DNA of 64,000 bases from SIG459 sp045538735 (GTDB lineage Bacteria; Bacillota; Clostridia; Oscillospirales; Oscillospiraceae). The notes beneath the pieces are model-generated. The model was not told where the DNA came from. It worked only from the letters and a program-made list of their open reading frames with translations, and did no database searches. Made by a program: the position numbers and the translations under genes. Positions 1-10,500 of this stretch are shown here, one piece after another (within the stretch, counting starts at the first letter, position 1; the number at the start of each line of letters is the position of its first letter). The stretch is taken from the NCBI GenBank assembly GCA_045538735.1, contig JAZSRY010000011.1:1-64000 (forward strand), in the 5' to 3' direction.

Positions 1-141
1 GATAATTAGGAATTATCCTTGTTTCTTTTCTTTGTTCTAAGCATGAGAACATGCCTATAAATACAATAAAGCACTTTTTGGCGAAATATGCAACTATTTA
101 TCGTTAAATATATAAAATTTTATATAATCATTAAGCGATAA

Positions 142-182
142 CTCGTTCTGAGCACGGATGTTATAGCCATGCTCAGAACGAG
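142..182 (-). terminator. Stem-loop downstream of the first XRE gene
   Basis: Two perfect 13-base arms (142-154 and 170-182) around a 15-base loop lie just beyond the stop of the leftward XRE gene at 214. No strong T tract follows on the minus strand, so this may be a processing or stability hairpin instead of a classical terminator. Nothing else was recognised in bases 1-213. Confidence 0.45.
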
Positions 183-213
183 CTAATATTACAGAAGTTA
201 TTTGATAAGACAA

Positions 214-504
214 TCAGTCAAGATCATCGCAAGCCGACTGGAGTAGCGATATCGCATGTGAAATACGCGCCTTGAGAATAGTGTTCGAATTTATATTGCC
301 GAAGACTATATAATCCAACGAGCAATCAAGTATCTCGCATATTGATACAAGCAAATCTATAGAGGCCATCTTCCGCCCGGCCTCTATATTTGCAAGATGA
401 ACACGGCCTGTTGAGAGCATTTCAGAAAACTGCTCCTGCGTATAATGTAATTTTATTCTTTCTGCCTTTATCCGTGCGCCAATTTGTTGGGGATTGATAA
501 CCAT
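214..504 (-). CDS. XRE-family helix-turn-helix repressor
   Basis: Small DNA-binding protein of about 96 residues. A Cro/C1-type helix-turn-helix fills the N-terminal two thirds (IKAERIKLHYTQEQFSEML, then a recognition helix with NIEAGRK). The C-terminal 25 residues look like a short helical tail, perhaps for dimerisation. An open frame extends upstream to 567, but a clean GGAGG sits seven bases before the ATG at 504, so I use that start. It faces away from the next XRE gene, with a shared upstream region at 505-742. The target is unknown. Autoregulation or control of mobile-element genes is the usual role of such stand-alone repressors, and that is inference here. Confidence 0.8.
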   Translation of the reverse strand: MVINPQQIGARIKAERIKLHYTQEQFSEMLSTGRVHLANIEAGRKMASIDLLVSICEILDCSLDYIVFGNINSNTILKARISHAISLLQSACDDLD

Positions 505-742
505 ATTAATTCCTCCATTCAGATTTTTATGTGTGAGATCTGAATGGAGGTTGGTGGATCTCGGCATCTGTTAATATTGCGCTTTCTAGATAAAACCTCG
601 GAGGATATAAATAAAGGTTCTCATGAGTGAAAGAATAGTCATACACAGATTTAAAGATGAATTACAGTTCACTAATTATACGAACTGCGATGAATTCAAA
701 TGAAGTGAGGTGTACTGTAGAATGTATCCGAGGTGAATTACA

Positions 743-1096
743 ATGTCTGATTTTTCAAAGCCCTTGGGTGATGCTGTAAAAAGAGCGCGTGGCAGACTTG
801 GAATGACGCAGAACCAGGTGGCTGATGCAATCGACATCGATGGCCGTACAGTTATGAATATAGAAAACTATAAGGGAAATCCAAAACTGGAGGTTCTGTA
901 TCCGCTGATCAGGGTGCTGCAAATTGATGCAAGAGAGATATTTAACCCTGAAATGAGCAGGAAAACTCCAGCAATTAATCAGCTGAGATTTATGGTGGAG
1001 CAGTGTAGCGAACAGGACGCGGAGACTGTAATTCCGATAATCCGCGCAGTTTTAAGCGCCCTACATGACAAAGATGCAATTGACGTCGGCAAATAA
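743..1096 (+). CDS. XRE-family helix-turn-helix regulator
   Basis: A 117-residue protein with an N-terminal helix-turn-helix (LGMTQNQVADAIDIDGRTV, residues about 20-40) typical of lambda-repressor-like regulators. A C-terminal helical region of about 50 residues has no recognised domain. The start is supported by a GAGGTG eight bases upstream. It is divergent from the repressor at 214-504, so one intergenic region probably carries operators for both. It ends at a strong bidirectional terminator. Its regulatory target cannot be read from the sequence. Confidence 0.8.
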   Translation: MSDFSKPLGDAVKRARGRLGMTQNQVADAIDIDGRTVMNIENYKGNPKLEVLYPLIRVLQIDAREIFNPEMSRKTPAINQLRFMVEQCSEQDAETVIPIIRAVLSALHDKDAIDVGK

Positions 1097-1100
1097 AAAA

Positions 1101-1133
1101 GAGCCAGCTTTCTCGTAGTGAGAAAGCTGGCTC
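1101..1133. terminator. Bidirectional terminator between convergent genes
   Basis: Perfect 14-base inverted repeat with a 5-base loop, preceded by an A-run and lying between the stops of the rightward XRE gene (1096) and the leftward KTR gene (1140). It can stop transcription from either side. Confidence 0.85.
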
Positions 1134-1139
1134 TGCGCT

Positions 1140-1328
1140 TTATGCGTCTGGCTCGTCGCTTACTGATAGTTTTAGTTTTACTACATTAATAATAGTCTCT
1201 CTTTTGCATTTCGGGCAATATAGAGGGAAATGGACCAATGCAGTTTTTTCGTACACCTTTGTACGGGTTTTGCTTTTGCACAAAGGACAATGCAGCCATA
1301 AGGACTCGTTGTTATTCACCATAACCAC
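1140..1328 (-). CDS. Cysteine-rich KTR family protein
   Basis: About 60-residue zinc-ribbon-like protein. Two CxxC pairs (CPLCKSKTRTK and CPKCKRET) frame a hydrophobic middle (HFPLYC). The KTR signature after the first pair and the overall length match the Cys_rich_KTR family, often carried next to resistance genes on Tn916-like conjugative transposons of Firmicutes. Zinc binding and possible nucleic-acid contact are inferred from the ribbon, and no function is established. The start is uncertain: GTG at 1328 or an in-frame ATG at 1322. The gene lies between two XRE repressors and ends at the shared terminator. Confidence 0.82.
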   Translation of the reverse strand: MVMVNNNESLWLHCPLCKSKTRTKVYEKTALVHFPLYCPKCKRETIINVVKLKLSVSDEPDA

Positions 1329-1460
1329 CCTATTTTAGTTGCAATTTGGAACATGCCACTTTTTGACAGATGTCGACATAAGACTTGTGATAGAATTAAC
1401 CGATGATTATTATATCACTATATCGCAGGAAAAGCAACGCTTTTGCATGGGCGACAGAAC

Positions 1461-1498
1461 AAAAAATAACCCGGAACACCTTTAATGGGCGTTCCGGG
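1461..1498 (-). terminator. Rho-independent terminator of the third XRE gene
   Basis: Eight-base perfect arms (1470-1477 and 1491-1498), extendable with mismatches, are followed on the minus strand by a T-rich stretch. It sits directly after the stop at 1505. Confidence 0.75.
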
Positions 1499-1504
1499 GA
1501 TAAT

Positions 1505-1861
1505 TTAGTTGTCGTTTGCGCTGGGATCGAGCGCGTCGAAGGAAACTTTCAGCTGCTTCACAATCTTGAAAGTTTGCTCAAGTTGGGCAGGGGAGAACTC
1601 ACTTAATAGCTGGGAAAGTTCATCGGTTGATTGCTGCTGTGCGCTTTCGTTGTCTATAAGCAGAAGCCAATCAGCGGATACTTCAAGTACCGTGGCCAGC
1701 TTCTTAATCAGCAACATATTTGCGCAAGATTTGCCGCGCTCTATTTCACTCATGTGAGTTTCAGAAATCTGTAAAAGTTCTGAAAGTCTGCCTTGGGACA
1801 TGCCCTTGCGCTTTCTAGCTCGGCGAATTCGTGATCCTATATTTTGAAGGTCGCAATCCAT
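1505..1861 (-). CDS. XRE-family helix-turn-helix repressor
   Basis: A 118-residue regulator with a well-preserved Cro/C1 fold: RRARKRKGMSQGRLSELL followed by SETHMSEIERGKSCANMLLIKKLA. This is the layout of SinR/ImmR-like proteins. Residues 70-118 form a glutamine- and leucine-rich helical tail that could mediate oligomerisation. A GGAGG seven bases before the ATG supports the start. It is divergent from the BlaI-like gene at 2012 across a 150-base spacer that contains a 10-base inverted repeat, so it may control both itself and the BlaI/BlaR1 set. That link is inferred from position only. Confidence 0.8.
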   Translation of the reverse strand: MDCDLQNIGSRIRRARKRKGMSQGRLSELLQISETHMSEIERGKSCANMLLIKKLATVLEVSADWLLLIDNESAQQQSTDELSQLLSEFSPAQLEQTFKIVKQLKVSFDALDPSANDN

Positions 1862-1891
1862 CGGCGTCCCTCCTTGAAAATTAATCTATAG

Positions 1892-1923
1892 TTAATAATA
1901 TAGCCAATTAACGATATTATTAA
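1892..1923. promoter_or_regulatory. Inverted repeat, candidate operator
   Basis: Ten-base arms (1892-1901 and 1914-1923) with a 12-base spacer lie between divergent regulator genes. Spacing and position suit a dimeric repressor site for the XRE protein or the BlaI-like protein. Which one binds is not shown. Confidence 0.45.
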
Positions 1924-2011
1924 TAAACTAAAGACTATGACATAAACTATACTTTAACTTTGTCGGAAAATATTATATAATTAAATCAGGATAATTGAGG
2001 AGGGATATAGT

Positions 2012-2344
2012 ATGGAACTTACGAGAAGTGAAATTAAAATAATGAAAATATTCTGGAATGCGAAAAGGCCATTAACGAGAAAAGATATAGTGGAGCTAAA
2101 CACAGACCCAACATGGGAAATGGCGGCGCTTTATAGTGTGATAAACGGCTTGTTGTCTAAGGGCGCCATTGTCGAGTCTGGCATATCTAGGAATGGGAGA
2201 AGTCTATCCCGTCAGTTCGAGATGAAATTTGCATTGCAGGATTACATTACTGAACTTCTTTCACCGGTTGACGGTTTTATTGATTATCCCAAACTTTTGC
2301 GTTTGCTAATAAAAAAAACGGATGATCAAAACGTTGGTCTGTGA
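2012..2344 (+). CDS. BlaI/MecI-family repressor, copy 1
   Basis: A 110-residue winged-helix protein. The opening LTRSEIKIMKIFWN matches the BlaI/MecI/CopY family, in which a dimer represses a beta-lactamase or envelope-stress operon until a BlaR1-type protease triggers its loss. A GAGGAGG lies just upstream of the ATG. The wing region (ALYSVINGLLSKGAIVES) is conserved, and the C-terminal dimerisation tail is shorter than in BlaI (about 126 residues). It shares its layout and many residues with the next gene (2488-2874), so the two are tandem paralogs. Whether both are cleaved by the adjacent BlaR1-like protease is unknown. Confidence 0.82.
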   Translation: MELTRSEIKIMKIFWNAKRPLTRKDIVELNTDPTWEMAALYSVINGLLSKGAIVESGISRNGRSLSRQFEMKFALQDYITELLSPVDGFIDYPKLLRLLIKKTDDQNVGL

Positions 2345-2419
2345 GTTGGAAATATTGCATAATAGATATTACGAAAATTAATTAATATGATAAAAATTAC
2401 TATTTCCAATGATTTAATC

Positions 2420-2448
2420 TTGAACAAGTGATAATATTATAATATAAT
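2420..2448 (+). promoter_or_regulatory. Sigma-A type promoter for the second BlaI-BlaR1 unit
   Basis: TTGAAC at 2420-2425, a 17-base spacer and a perfect TATAAT at 2443-2448, 40 bases before the BlaI copy 2 start. This suggests that copy 2, BlaR1 and the small secreted gene form their own transcript. Confidence 0.75.
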
Positions 2449-2487
2449 ACATAAAACATATTTTGTGGAAGGGTAGGCAGTTTAATT

Positions 2488-2874
2488 ATGGTACTTACGA
2501 GAAGCGAACTTGAAGTTATGAATGTTATTTGGAAAGCAGGAAAGCCGGTATCTCGCAACGATATTCTTGCGCTTTCAGAAAATAAGTCATGGAAGGAGAG
2601 CTCTATTCACATTTTGCTTAATGGTTTGTTGAAGAAGGAAGCAATTAAAGAGGACGGCTTTATCCGTTGCGGTAAAACATTTGGACGTCTGTTTTCCGCA
2701 AATATCAGCTGCGAGACTTATTATGCCGAGGAAGTATTTTCAGCGGGTGATAAGGAAAGTGTCCCAGCCCTGATGTCTGCCCTCATCGACAGAGATGACA
2801 TTGATATCGAACTTGTGAATGAGCTTGAAGCAATTCTTGAAGAAAAAAAGAAAGAGATAATGTCCAGAAAATGA
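2488..2874 (+). CDS. BlaI/MecI-family repressor, copy 2
   Basis: A 128-residue BlaI-like winged-helix repressor (LTRSELEVMNVIWKAGKPVSRNDIL), of normal family length. The C-terminal half carries an acidic and lysine-rich dimerisation tail. Its stop overlaps the start of the BlaR1-like gene in an ATGA junction, the usual translational coupling of repressor and sensor protease. This copy is therefore the likeliest cognate partner of that protease. A consensus promoter lies directly upstream. No beta-lactamase gene is seen nearby, so the regulated target is probably the downstream secreted peptide or something outside the operon. Confidence 0.85.
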   Translation: MVLTRSELEVMNVIWKAGKPVSRNDILALSENKSWKESSIHILLNGLLKKEAIKEDGFIRCGKTFGRLFSANISCETYYAEEVFSAGDKESVPALMSALIDRDDIDIELVNELEAILEEKKKEIMSRK

Positions 2875-3995
2875 TATCTGCCTATTCTTTTGTGATGTCC
2901 GTAATTTTCTTCAACATAGCGCTGATTTTTGTTTATGCTCTGAGGAGAAAACGCGACTTTATCGCAAAATATGGAATTCAAATTCTTATAACAATTACAG
3001 CCTTGGGTTTTGCAAGACTTGTGCTGCCAATTGATTTAGAGGCTGCCCATATAATCAGATCATATAATTTCATCCCAAGCATCCAAAACGCTCTAAATCA
3101 ACCGATTGCCGGAAACAGCTTTGGGATTGGAAAAACGTTGCTTGCTCTTTGGGCTATTGGTACGATTGTGTTTTTGCTTAAGGACATTGTGGCTATTATC
3201 CGTTTCAAATCGAGAAGAGCGAGATATGAATCTTGCGAAAATGCGGCGATTTCTGAAGTTGCCGTTGAACTGGAAATAAACCATAAAGTTATGGTTACGC
3301 CAAATGCACCGGTTCCTTATGTGGCAGGATATTTCAAACAGACGATTTTCATTCCTCCTCTCGAGCTCGATAAAGATGATTGGAAATATATCCTGATGCA
3401 CGAGAGGCAGCATATCAAGGAGCACGACCAGTTTATTAAACTCTTGTTTATCGTAATTCGCGCTATATTTTGGTGGAATCCGATTTCCCACTTGTTTATG
3501 CATGAACTGGATGCAATTCTTGAACTGAGATGTGATTACAATGTCACTAAGAACCTAAGTGAGCAGGATAGTTTGTCCTATTTCACCGTTATCTATCGTG
3601 TGGTTAAGCAGCTCCAGCCTAAATCTCAGCGTAAATTGGAAGCTAATACCGCACTGATCGATATACGGTCAAGATCCCGTGACGATATAATACAAAGATT
3701 TGAAGTGTACAAAAATAGCGATATCCGCCGCAGCAAGCGAGTCAGAAATGCGATTCAAATATTTATATGCGCTGTGTTTATTGCGTCATATTTTGTAGTT
3801 GTGCAGCCTGCATATGACCCGCCGGAAGATGATTTAATAGGTGTGGATAATGAAATTGAGGATAAAACCTTTATAGTCTGTCGCGATAACAAATATTTCG
3901 TGTGTTCCAGCAATGGACTGATAATGGAGATTCCTGCGGAGGAAATAAACAATTTTCCGTATAACACTTTTGAAATTTATGAAGGAGTAAACTGA
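2871..3995 (+). CDS. BlaR1-like M56 membrane metalloprotease
   Basis: A 374-residue integral membrane protease of the M56 family. Hydrophobic N-terminal segments alternate with short basic loops. The zinc motif HERQH is near residue 177, with a downstream helix (MHELDAILELRCD) supplying the usual acidic ligand. A further transmembrane segment lies near residue 300, followed by an outward tail of about 60 residues. True BlaR1 proteins are near 600 residues with a penicillin-binding sensor domain. That domain is missing here, so the signal is probably not a beta-lactam bound covalently. The gene overlaps the BlaI copy 2 stop and abuts the next gene (stop and ATG touch), forming a tight three-gene unit. 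Confidence 0.85.
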   Translation: MISAYSFVMSVIFFNIALIFVYALRRKRDFIAKYGIQILITITALGFARLVLPIDLEAAHIIRSYNFIPSIQNALNQPIAGNSFGIGKTLLALWAIGTIVFLLKDIVAIIRFKSRRARYESCENAAISEVAVELEINHKVMVTPNAPVPYVAGYFKQTIFIPPLELDKDDWKYILMHERQHIKEHDQFIKLLFIVIRAIFWWNPISHLFMHELDAILELRCDYNVTKNLSEQDSLSYFTVIYRVVKQLQPKSQRKLEANTALIDIRSRSRDDIIQRFEVYKNSDIRRSKRVRNAIQIFICAVFIASYFVVVQPAYDPPEDDLIGVDNEIEDKTFIVCRDNKYFVCSSNGLIMEIPAEEINNFPYNTFEIYEGVN

Positions 3996-4229
3996 ATGAA
4001 AATCGCAAGGCTTATTCTTATTTCCATTTTGATCTGTCTCACACTGTTTGGAACAGTACTGATGGCAAGCGCAAGTACGAATTATGTGCCCGAATCTGAG
4101 GCAAGCGAAGTTCAGCCTCGCACAGAGGAGACTCGTTGGTATACTAAAACCGTGGACGGTGTAATGTACATGAGACTTTGGTCAATTACATATGGCAAAT
4201 GGCTGACAGATTGGATACCCTTAACATGA
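3996..4229 (+). CDS. Small secreted protein of the BlaR1 operon
   Basis: A 77-residue precursor with an N-terminal signal sequence (two basic residues, a long hydrophobic stretch, then an ASA-type cleavage site near residue 27). The mature part of about 50 residues is acidic then aromatic, ending with WSITYGKWLTDWIPLT. It starts directly after the BlaR1 stop behind an AAGGAG site, so it is co-expressed with the sensor protease. It could be a ligand, an accessory to the sensor or the regulated product. I do not recognise a named family. Confidence 0.75.
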   Translation: MKIARLILISILICLTLFGTVLMASASTNYVPESEASEVQPRTEETRWYTKTVDGVMYMRLWSITYGKWLTDWIPLT

Positions 4230-4313
4230 AAAATGGGACGCTTATGTGAATGCCTTTTGTATTCTAGTTTGTCAACATATTTTTTACCTATTGTTAATAC
4301 AGTAAATAATGCG

Positions 4314-4347
4314 CAAGTGGCGGCTCTTATTAATGAGCCGCCACTTG
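4314..4347 (+). terminator. Rho-independent terminator of the BlaI-BlaR1 unit
   Basis: Thirteen-base perfect arms with an 8-base loop, followed by a T-run. It ends the operon 85 bases past the stop at 4229. Confidence 0.85.
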
Positions 4348-4582
4348 TTTTATGCAATTTAGGTAATAATTTATATAACGATTAAAAATAATATAAAACT
4401 ATATTGCATAAATAGACTGATTATATTACCATTGTATTATGACAACCACAATGCATCGCAGAGCGCTTTGCAAAGTGGTAATCACAGAAACCGGAGAGAG
4501 GGGGAGATTGCTATGTGGGCATGAAGCCGTAGCCCGTTTAAGAAGAATTATTTAAAACATATAAAGATAGGAGTGTAAAGAT
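4348..4582 (+). promoter_or_regulatory. Upstream and leader region of the RHS gene
   Basis: This 235-base stretch must hold the RHS promoter. No -35/-10 pair stands out clearly. A purine-rich segment and a short GGGC...GCCC hairpin occur around 4490-4540. No known riboswitch class could be matched by eye. A GGAG site at 4570 serves the RHS start. Confidence 0.35.
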
Positions 4583-7500
4583 ATGAAATCACGATTTAGC
4601 AAGATTATATCTCTCGCGCTGGTCATAGTAATGCTCGTTCAGCTCACTCCAATGAATATTTTCGCTGCGAACATAAGTGCGACCGATACAGCAGGGAAAA
4701 TTAACGGAACAACGATTACAAATAAAGATACCGCTACATATGAGGATGCCTACATTGTAGGAGAAGTCGAAGAAAACAGAACTGAGTATACCAAGGAATA
4801 TATACTCAGTAACGGCCTCCATATGGCTGCTGTGTATTCAGAACCTGTACATTTTGAAAATAACGGAGTATGGGCGGAGATAGATAATACACTTAAGCTC
4901 ACTGCAACCCGTTCAGGAAGTGCATATACAAACACTGCCGGAGATTGGCAGGTTTCGTTGCCTCAGAACCTGAATGACGAAGCCGCAGTTACACTTGCGA
5001 AAGACGGGTACACCCTGAGCTTTTATATGTCCGGTGAACTCAAAAACATCGGAACTGAAGTTATGGCAAGTATGGCAACTGCAAGCATGGAGGAGAGCGA
5101 AACTGCTACTTATGAATTGAGCGCGGTGCAAGCTTCTGCAGCCTCCATTGAAGAAGTTGATATGACCGAGGCTCTTACTGAGATAGATCACGAAGATACT
5201 GTGCTTGAGAACCTGGTATCCACTCTTCGCTACGCTGATGTTTATCCCAATACAGACATCGTATACGAACTGAATGCGGCTCGGCTGAAGGAATCTATAA
5301 TAATGGGTCATTATGATTCTGACCTTCGCGGATACAGCTACATTCTCAATGTGGGAGATATGGTTCCAGTATTGGATGATGATAACAACATCAGCCTTTA
5401 CGATTCCAAGGGAGAGGAACTGATATTCTATATTCCCGCACCCTATCTCGTTGATAGCGTAGGAGAACATAATTTTGACATAGGTGTCGAACTTGAAGGT
5501 TCTTCTGGAGAGTACGAACTCAAATATATACTGCCTTCCTCCTGGCTGGCGGACGAGGATCGCCAGTGGCCTGTAGTACTGGACCCCATTGTTCAGGCGG
5601 AAACCAATACCGGCAATATAAGAGACATTGCTCTTTACACAAAGACCTATTTGTCAAGCGGCAACGGAATCCTGCAGTGCGGTAACCATAGTTCCTGGGG
5701 CGTTGGACGTTGCTTCCTCATGCTCAGCAGAATTCCGAAACTTACTTCTGCTGATGTTATTGTCGGCGCATCCATAAGACTGTTTAAGCCTTATCCTTCC
5801 TCTAACGGTTCTTGCAGCGTTGAAGTTCATAAGGTGAACGGAACCTGGAAATCTGAAACAATCACGTGGAACAATAAGCCGGGATTTGATCCGCACATTG
5901 AAGACTATGTTAATTGCAGCAGAGACGGTTTTTATAGTTGGGATGTCACTGATATCGTTCGCGGATGGTATACAGGCGCAAATACCGGTATGATGTTCAA
6001 GGCGGATGATGCTGCAGAGAGTGCGTCCAACACTTGGAAACAGTTCTATTCGTCTGACTATAGCTATACCTATTTGCCCCTTCTTAATATTGTTTTCAGA
6101 AACAATAACGGACTTGAGGGCTATTGGGACTATACTTCTGCATCTGCCGGTAGAGCAGGTACCGGATATGTCAACAGCTATACCGGCAACCTGGTATGGG
6201 TCCATAATGACATAGGCTTTGGCGGCAATAGGATGCCCGTTTCCATTAGCCATATTTACAATGCAAACGACAGCACCAAGAACACTTTTGGATTGGGCAA
6301 TGGTTGGCGCACCAACTTTAACCAGCAGGTTTACCAGTGGAGCGCAAACGGAAACTACTATATTTGGGAAGATTCCGACGGGACATCTCATTACTTCCTA
6401 TATGAATCGGCAAATACATACAAAGATGAAGACGGTTTGGAACTGACACTTACCACTAATGGAAGCGGCAACAAAAAATTCTGCATAACCGATAAAAACG
6501 GAAATGTATCCTATTTCGACACCTACGGACGTCTTACGGAGCAGAAAAACAACCAACAAACACCAAGCAGCATTACAATTACATATACAACTGCGACCGG
6601 AAAGATGATTGCCTCGGTGACCGATGGCGCAGGCAGAGTTTATGAGTTCGTCTACAATAGCAGCAATCTTCTGAGCCGTATCAAATATAAGGGCACAGGC
6701 AACGATGAACTCAGCTATGTAGAATATAATTATACAAACTCTAACCTTACCTCAATCAAGGATAAGGATGGAGCAATTTCTCAGTATACCTATACCACAA
6801 ATAACATTCTCAGCAGTATTGAAGATCTTAACGGATATAAGCTCACATATACATACACAACTTTGGCGACGGATATGCCCAGCAGAGTTCGTACTGTTGA
6901 GGAAAGTGACGGCACAGCTGCAGGCGGATGCCTGACATTTGACTATGCACATAACCAGACCACTATTACAGATTACAGCGGCAATGTACAGATAATGCAG
7001 TTTAATAACTGGGGCAATACAGTGTCTGTTCAGGATGACCAGGGACGGGCACAGTATTCGCAGTATGCAATCGAAGATGCAGCTGATGTTGATTCTGCCG
7101 TGGCAGCGGACTCCTCTGCCAAAGGAAATCAGCTGAGACTGTCCTCCAAACTGCAGAACACTGTTGGCAATATACTCAATAACAGTAGCTTTGATGGTGA
7201 GAACTCATGGACTGCCACATCAACCGATGTCACTGTCGCCATATCCGCTGCGGAGGGGTATATGGGAGGAAAGTCCCTTGCGGTGACACGTTCTGCCGCA
7301 GGAACGGCCGAAGGTGCGCAAAGCCCCTCCTTTGATGCGGAAGCGGGAAAGACTTATACCTTCTCTGCTTATGTGAAGACAGGCACAGGTTCTGCGTATC
7401 TTGCCTTGAACGGTGGTGGAGTTTCCGCATCGAGTGAAATTCTCCCCGGCGGCAAGGACTGGACAAGACTGGAAGTTTCCTATACTGCAGTTGCCGATAC

Positions 7501-10500
7501 CACGGTTACCGCCCGCCTGATGACAGCTGAAGCAGGCACCGTTTATATTGACTGTGTGCAGGTTGAGGAGGCGCCCACGGCAAGCCGATATAATCTCATT
7601 GAAAACGGAGACTTCCGATACGCCACCAATTGGTCAGATACGAGCGGATATACCACGGCAGCAACGGAAGAGATAGACGCTGCTCCCGCACCTCAGCTGA
7701 GTGAAAATGTATATAAAATAGACGGTTCTTATAATTCTGTAAAACGCCTTTCTCAGACGCTGCAGCTCAGCGGTGACGCAGGAGACACCTTCGTCGCAGC
7801 CGCTTGGGCAAAGGGATATTCTGCGCCTCTTGACTCCTTCAATGCAGAGGAAAGGGAATTTGCCCTGATCGTCACCTTTAACAATACTGATGCGACGACA
7901 ACAAAGTTCACTGTCGGATTCAATCCTTGCGTAACCGGATGGCAATATACAGCAAAACCGGTGGTGGCAGATAAGGCATATTCCTCCGTTACCGTTGAAT
8001 TGGTCTATGATTATAACGTTAATACTGTATATTTTGACGGCGTGCAGCTGTATAAGGAGGCCTTCGGTACCAGCTATACCTATGATGATGAAGGCAACAT
8101 ACTTAGTGTTAAAAATGTTCAGGGGCAGATTACAAGCTATGAGTACGATCAGAATAATGACCTGATCAAGGCAATTCTCCCCACCGGTGCTGAACTCACC
8201 TATACTTACGACCAGTGGCATAATGTTCTCACTGCCACAACGGAAACGGGCGTTGTCAGCACTTTTGACTACGATGAATGGGGCAACAATACCAAGGTTT
8301 CCATTACAAGTGGCGATAAACCCATTTATGCTGAGGCAGTTTACAGCGATGACGGCAACCGCATTGTATCCACAACCGATGCTGCCGGAATGGTTACAAG
8401 CTACGGCTACGATCCGGACACCAATGTTCTTGAATGGGTACAGTATCCGGAGGATACGGAAGAAACACGCACAAACCACACCTATGACGATATGTACCGT
8501 ATGGCCACGGCAACTACAACTACCGCAGAGGAACTGGCATTCAATGTTGCCTATACCTATGAAAACGACCTGCTTACAAAAGTAACAACCGGATCTATAA
8601 CCTATAACTTTGCCTACGGCGACTTTTCGCTTCGTTCCAGCGTGAGTGTTGGTGATATGGTGCTGGCAGAATATACCTATACACCCCGCACAAATTATCT
8701 TTCCGCTCTTGACTATGGAAATGATGGTGAAGTACAATACACTTATGATGTGCGGGGTCGTGTAACAGCACAGACATACGAAGATGGAGATACCGTTACT
8801 TATAGGTATGATAATAACGGCGCTCTTGCATCTGTAACAGATTCTGCTACAGGGATAACAACAACCTATTACTACGACTTCACCGACCGCTTGATGAAGT
8901 ATGTAGATAGCAGTGCGGGATATACTCATTCTGTTGGCTATACTTATGACGCCATCAATAATCTCACAGCATTGGTGGAAACCATAAATGGCGAGAGCTA
9001 TACAACTTCTTATGAATATGACGATGATAATCGCCTTGAAGAGGTTGCTAACGGCAGTGCAGCCCGAGCATACACCTATGATAACAGTGGCAGACTGAGC
9101 ACCCAGACCACAAAACACGGCGATACCGAAATACTGACCAACAGCTTCACCTATCGTAATATGAATCGCCTTACAGACACCGGTGCAACGATAGAAACTG
9201 CAACAAGTCAGGTGGAAACTCTTGTCGTGGATGCCGCAGGCTATGACCGCACATTCACTTATACCTATGATGATAACGGCAACATAGAGTCTATTACCGA
9301 AGGAGATAATACAACCACCTATCATTATGACAGCGTAGGTCAGCTTCTCCGCGAGGATAATCAAGCCGTGGGAAAAACCTGGGTTTGGACTTATGATAAC
9401 GCAGGAAACATACTTAGCCGCACAGAGTACGCATATGCCGTGGGTGAGCTTGGCGAAGCCATAGACACGGTAAATTACACTTACGATGAAGCTGATTGGA
9501 AAGACCTGCTTATTGCGTACGACGGAGTCGCGATTAGCTACGACGAAATCGGCAACCCGCTGAATGACGGCACATGGACTTACACCTGGGAACACGGCCG
9601 CGAGCTTGCTTCTATGTCCGATGGCACAAATACCTGGAACTACACCTACGATGCCAACGGCCTTCGTACAAGCCGAAGCAATGGAACTGCAAACTATACC
9701 TATGTGTATAACGGCGGCAGCTTGACGCAGATGACTCGCAGCCAGGATGGCCAGGACCAGGATGATGTTCTTTACTTCGCTTATGCCAATGGAATGCCCA
9801 TGTCTGTCACCTATAACGGCACGGTGTACTACTATGTTACCAACCTGCAAGGCGACATTGTGGCCATAATCGATTCCGACGGAGAACTTGTGGTTGAGTA
9901 TTCCTACAACGCATGGGGACTGCCTCTCACTACAACAGGAACGATGGCGGAATCTCTTGGAGCGGTCAATCCTTTGTGCTATCGTGGCTACTGCTATGAC
10001 AGTGAGTCGGGATTGTATTACCTGCAGAGCAGATATTACGATCCCGAGGTCTGCAGATTCATCAACGCGGATGGGTTCGCCTCAACTGGTCAGGGGTTCC
10101 TCGGCTACAATATGTTTGCATATTGTGTGAACAACCCAATTCTCTACTATGATAGTAGTGGAGACAAACCGAGAGTTGCCATATTCAAGGGGTACCATAA
10201 CAAGGTTCGTGATGATGTGGCAGAAGAGTTTGGTTACTATAGTGAGGTATATGTAAAAAACGGCACGAACAGAGGTTTTTTAGATCTTTATGATGCATCA
10301 ACAGGCTGCTTCTATGAGATTAAGCATGAGGTTGTTTCCCTTGACTGGCATAACTCGCAGCAACGTAATAAATATATGGGCGCAACTGTTGAAGATCGAA
10401 GATTTAAGGGCTTAGAACTCGGTCAGGTTGTTCCTGGTACCCAGTATATTGAAGATGTTATTTATTGTGATGATTATAACATTATCTACCATACTTCGCA

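Noticed and set aside
4430..4582. Possible riboswitch in the RHS leader
   Set aside because: Purine-rich and partly paired, but neither c-di-GMP-I nor c-di-GMP-II core motifs could be aligned.
6500..9700. Tandem DNA repeats
   Set aside because: The periodicity is protein-level YD repeats; the nucleotide copies are too diverged to call a DNA repeat.
7634..9850. A 738-codon open frame antisense to the RHS gene
   Set aside because: It mirrors the YD repeats of the sense gene, has no ribosome site and shows a low-complexity Ile/Val/Cys composition.
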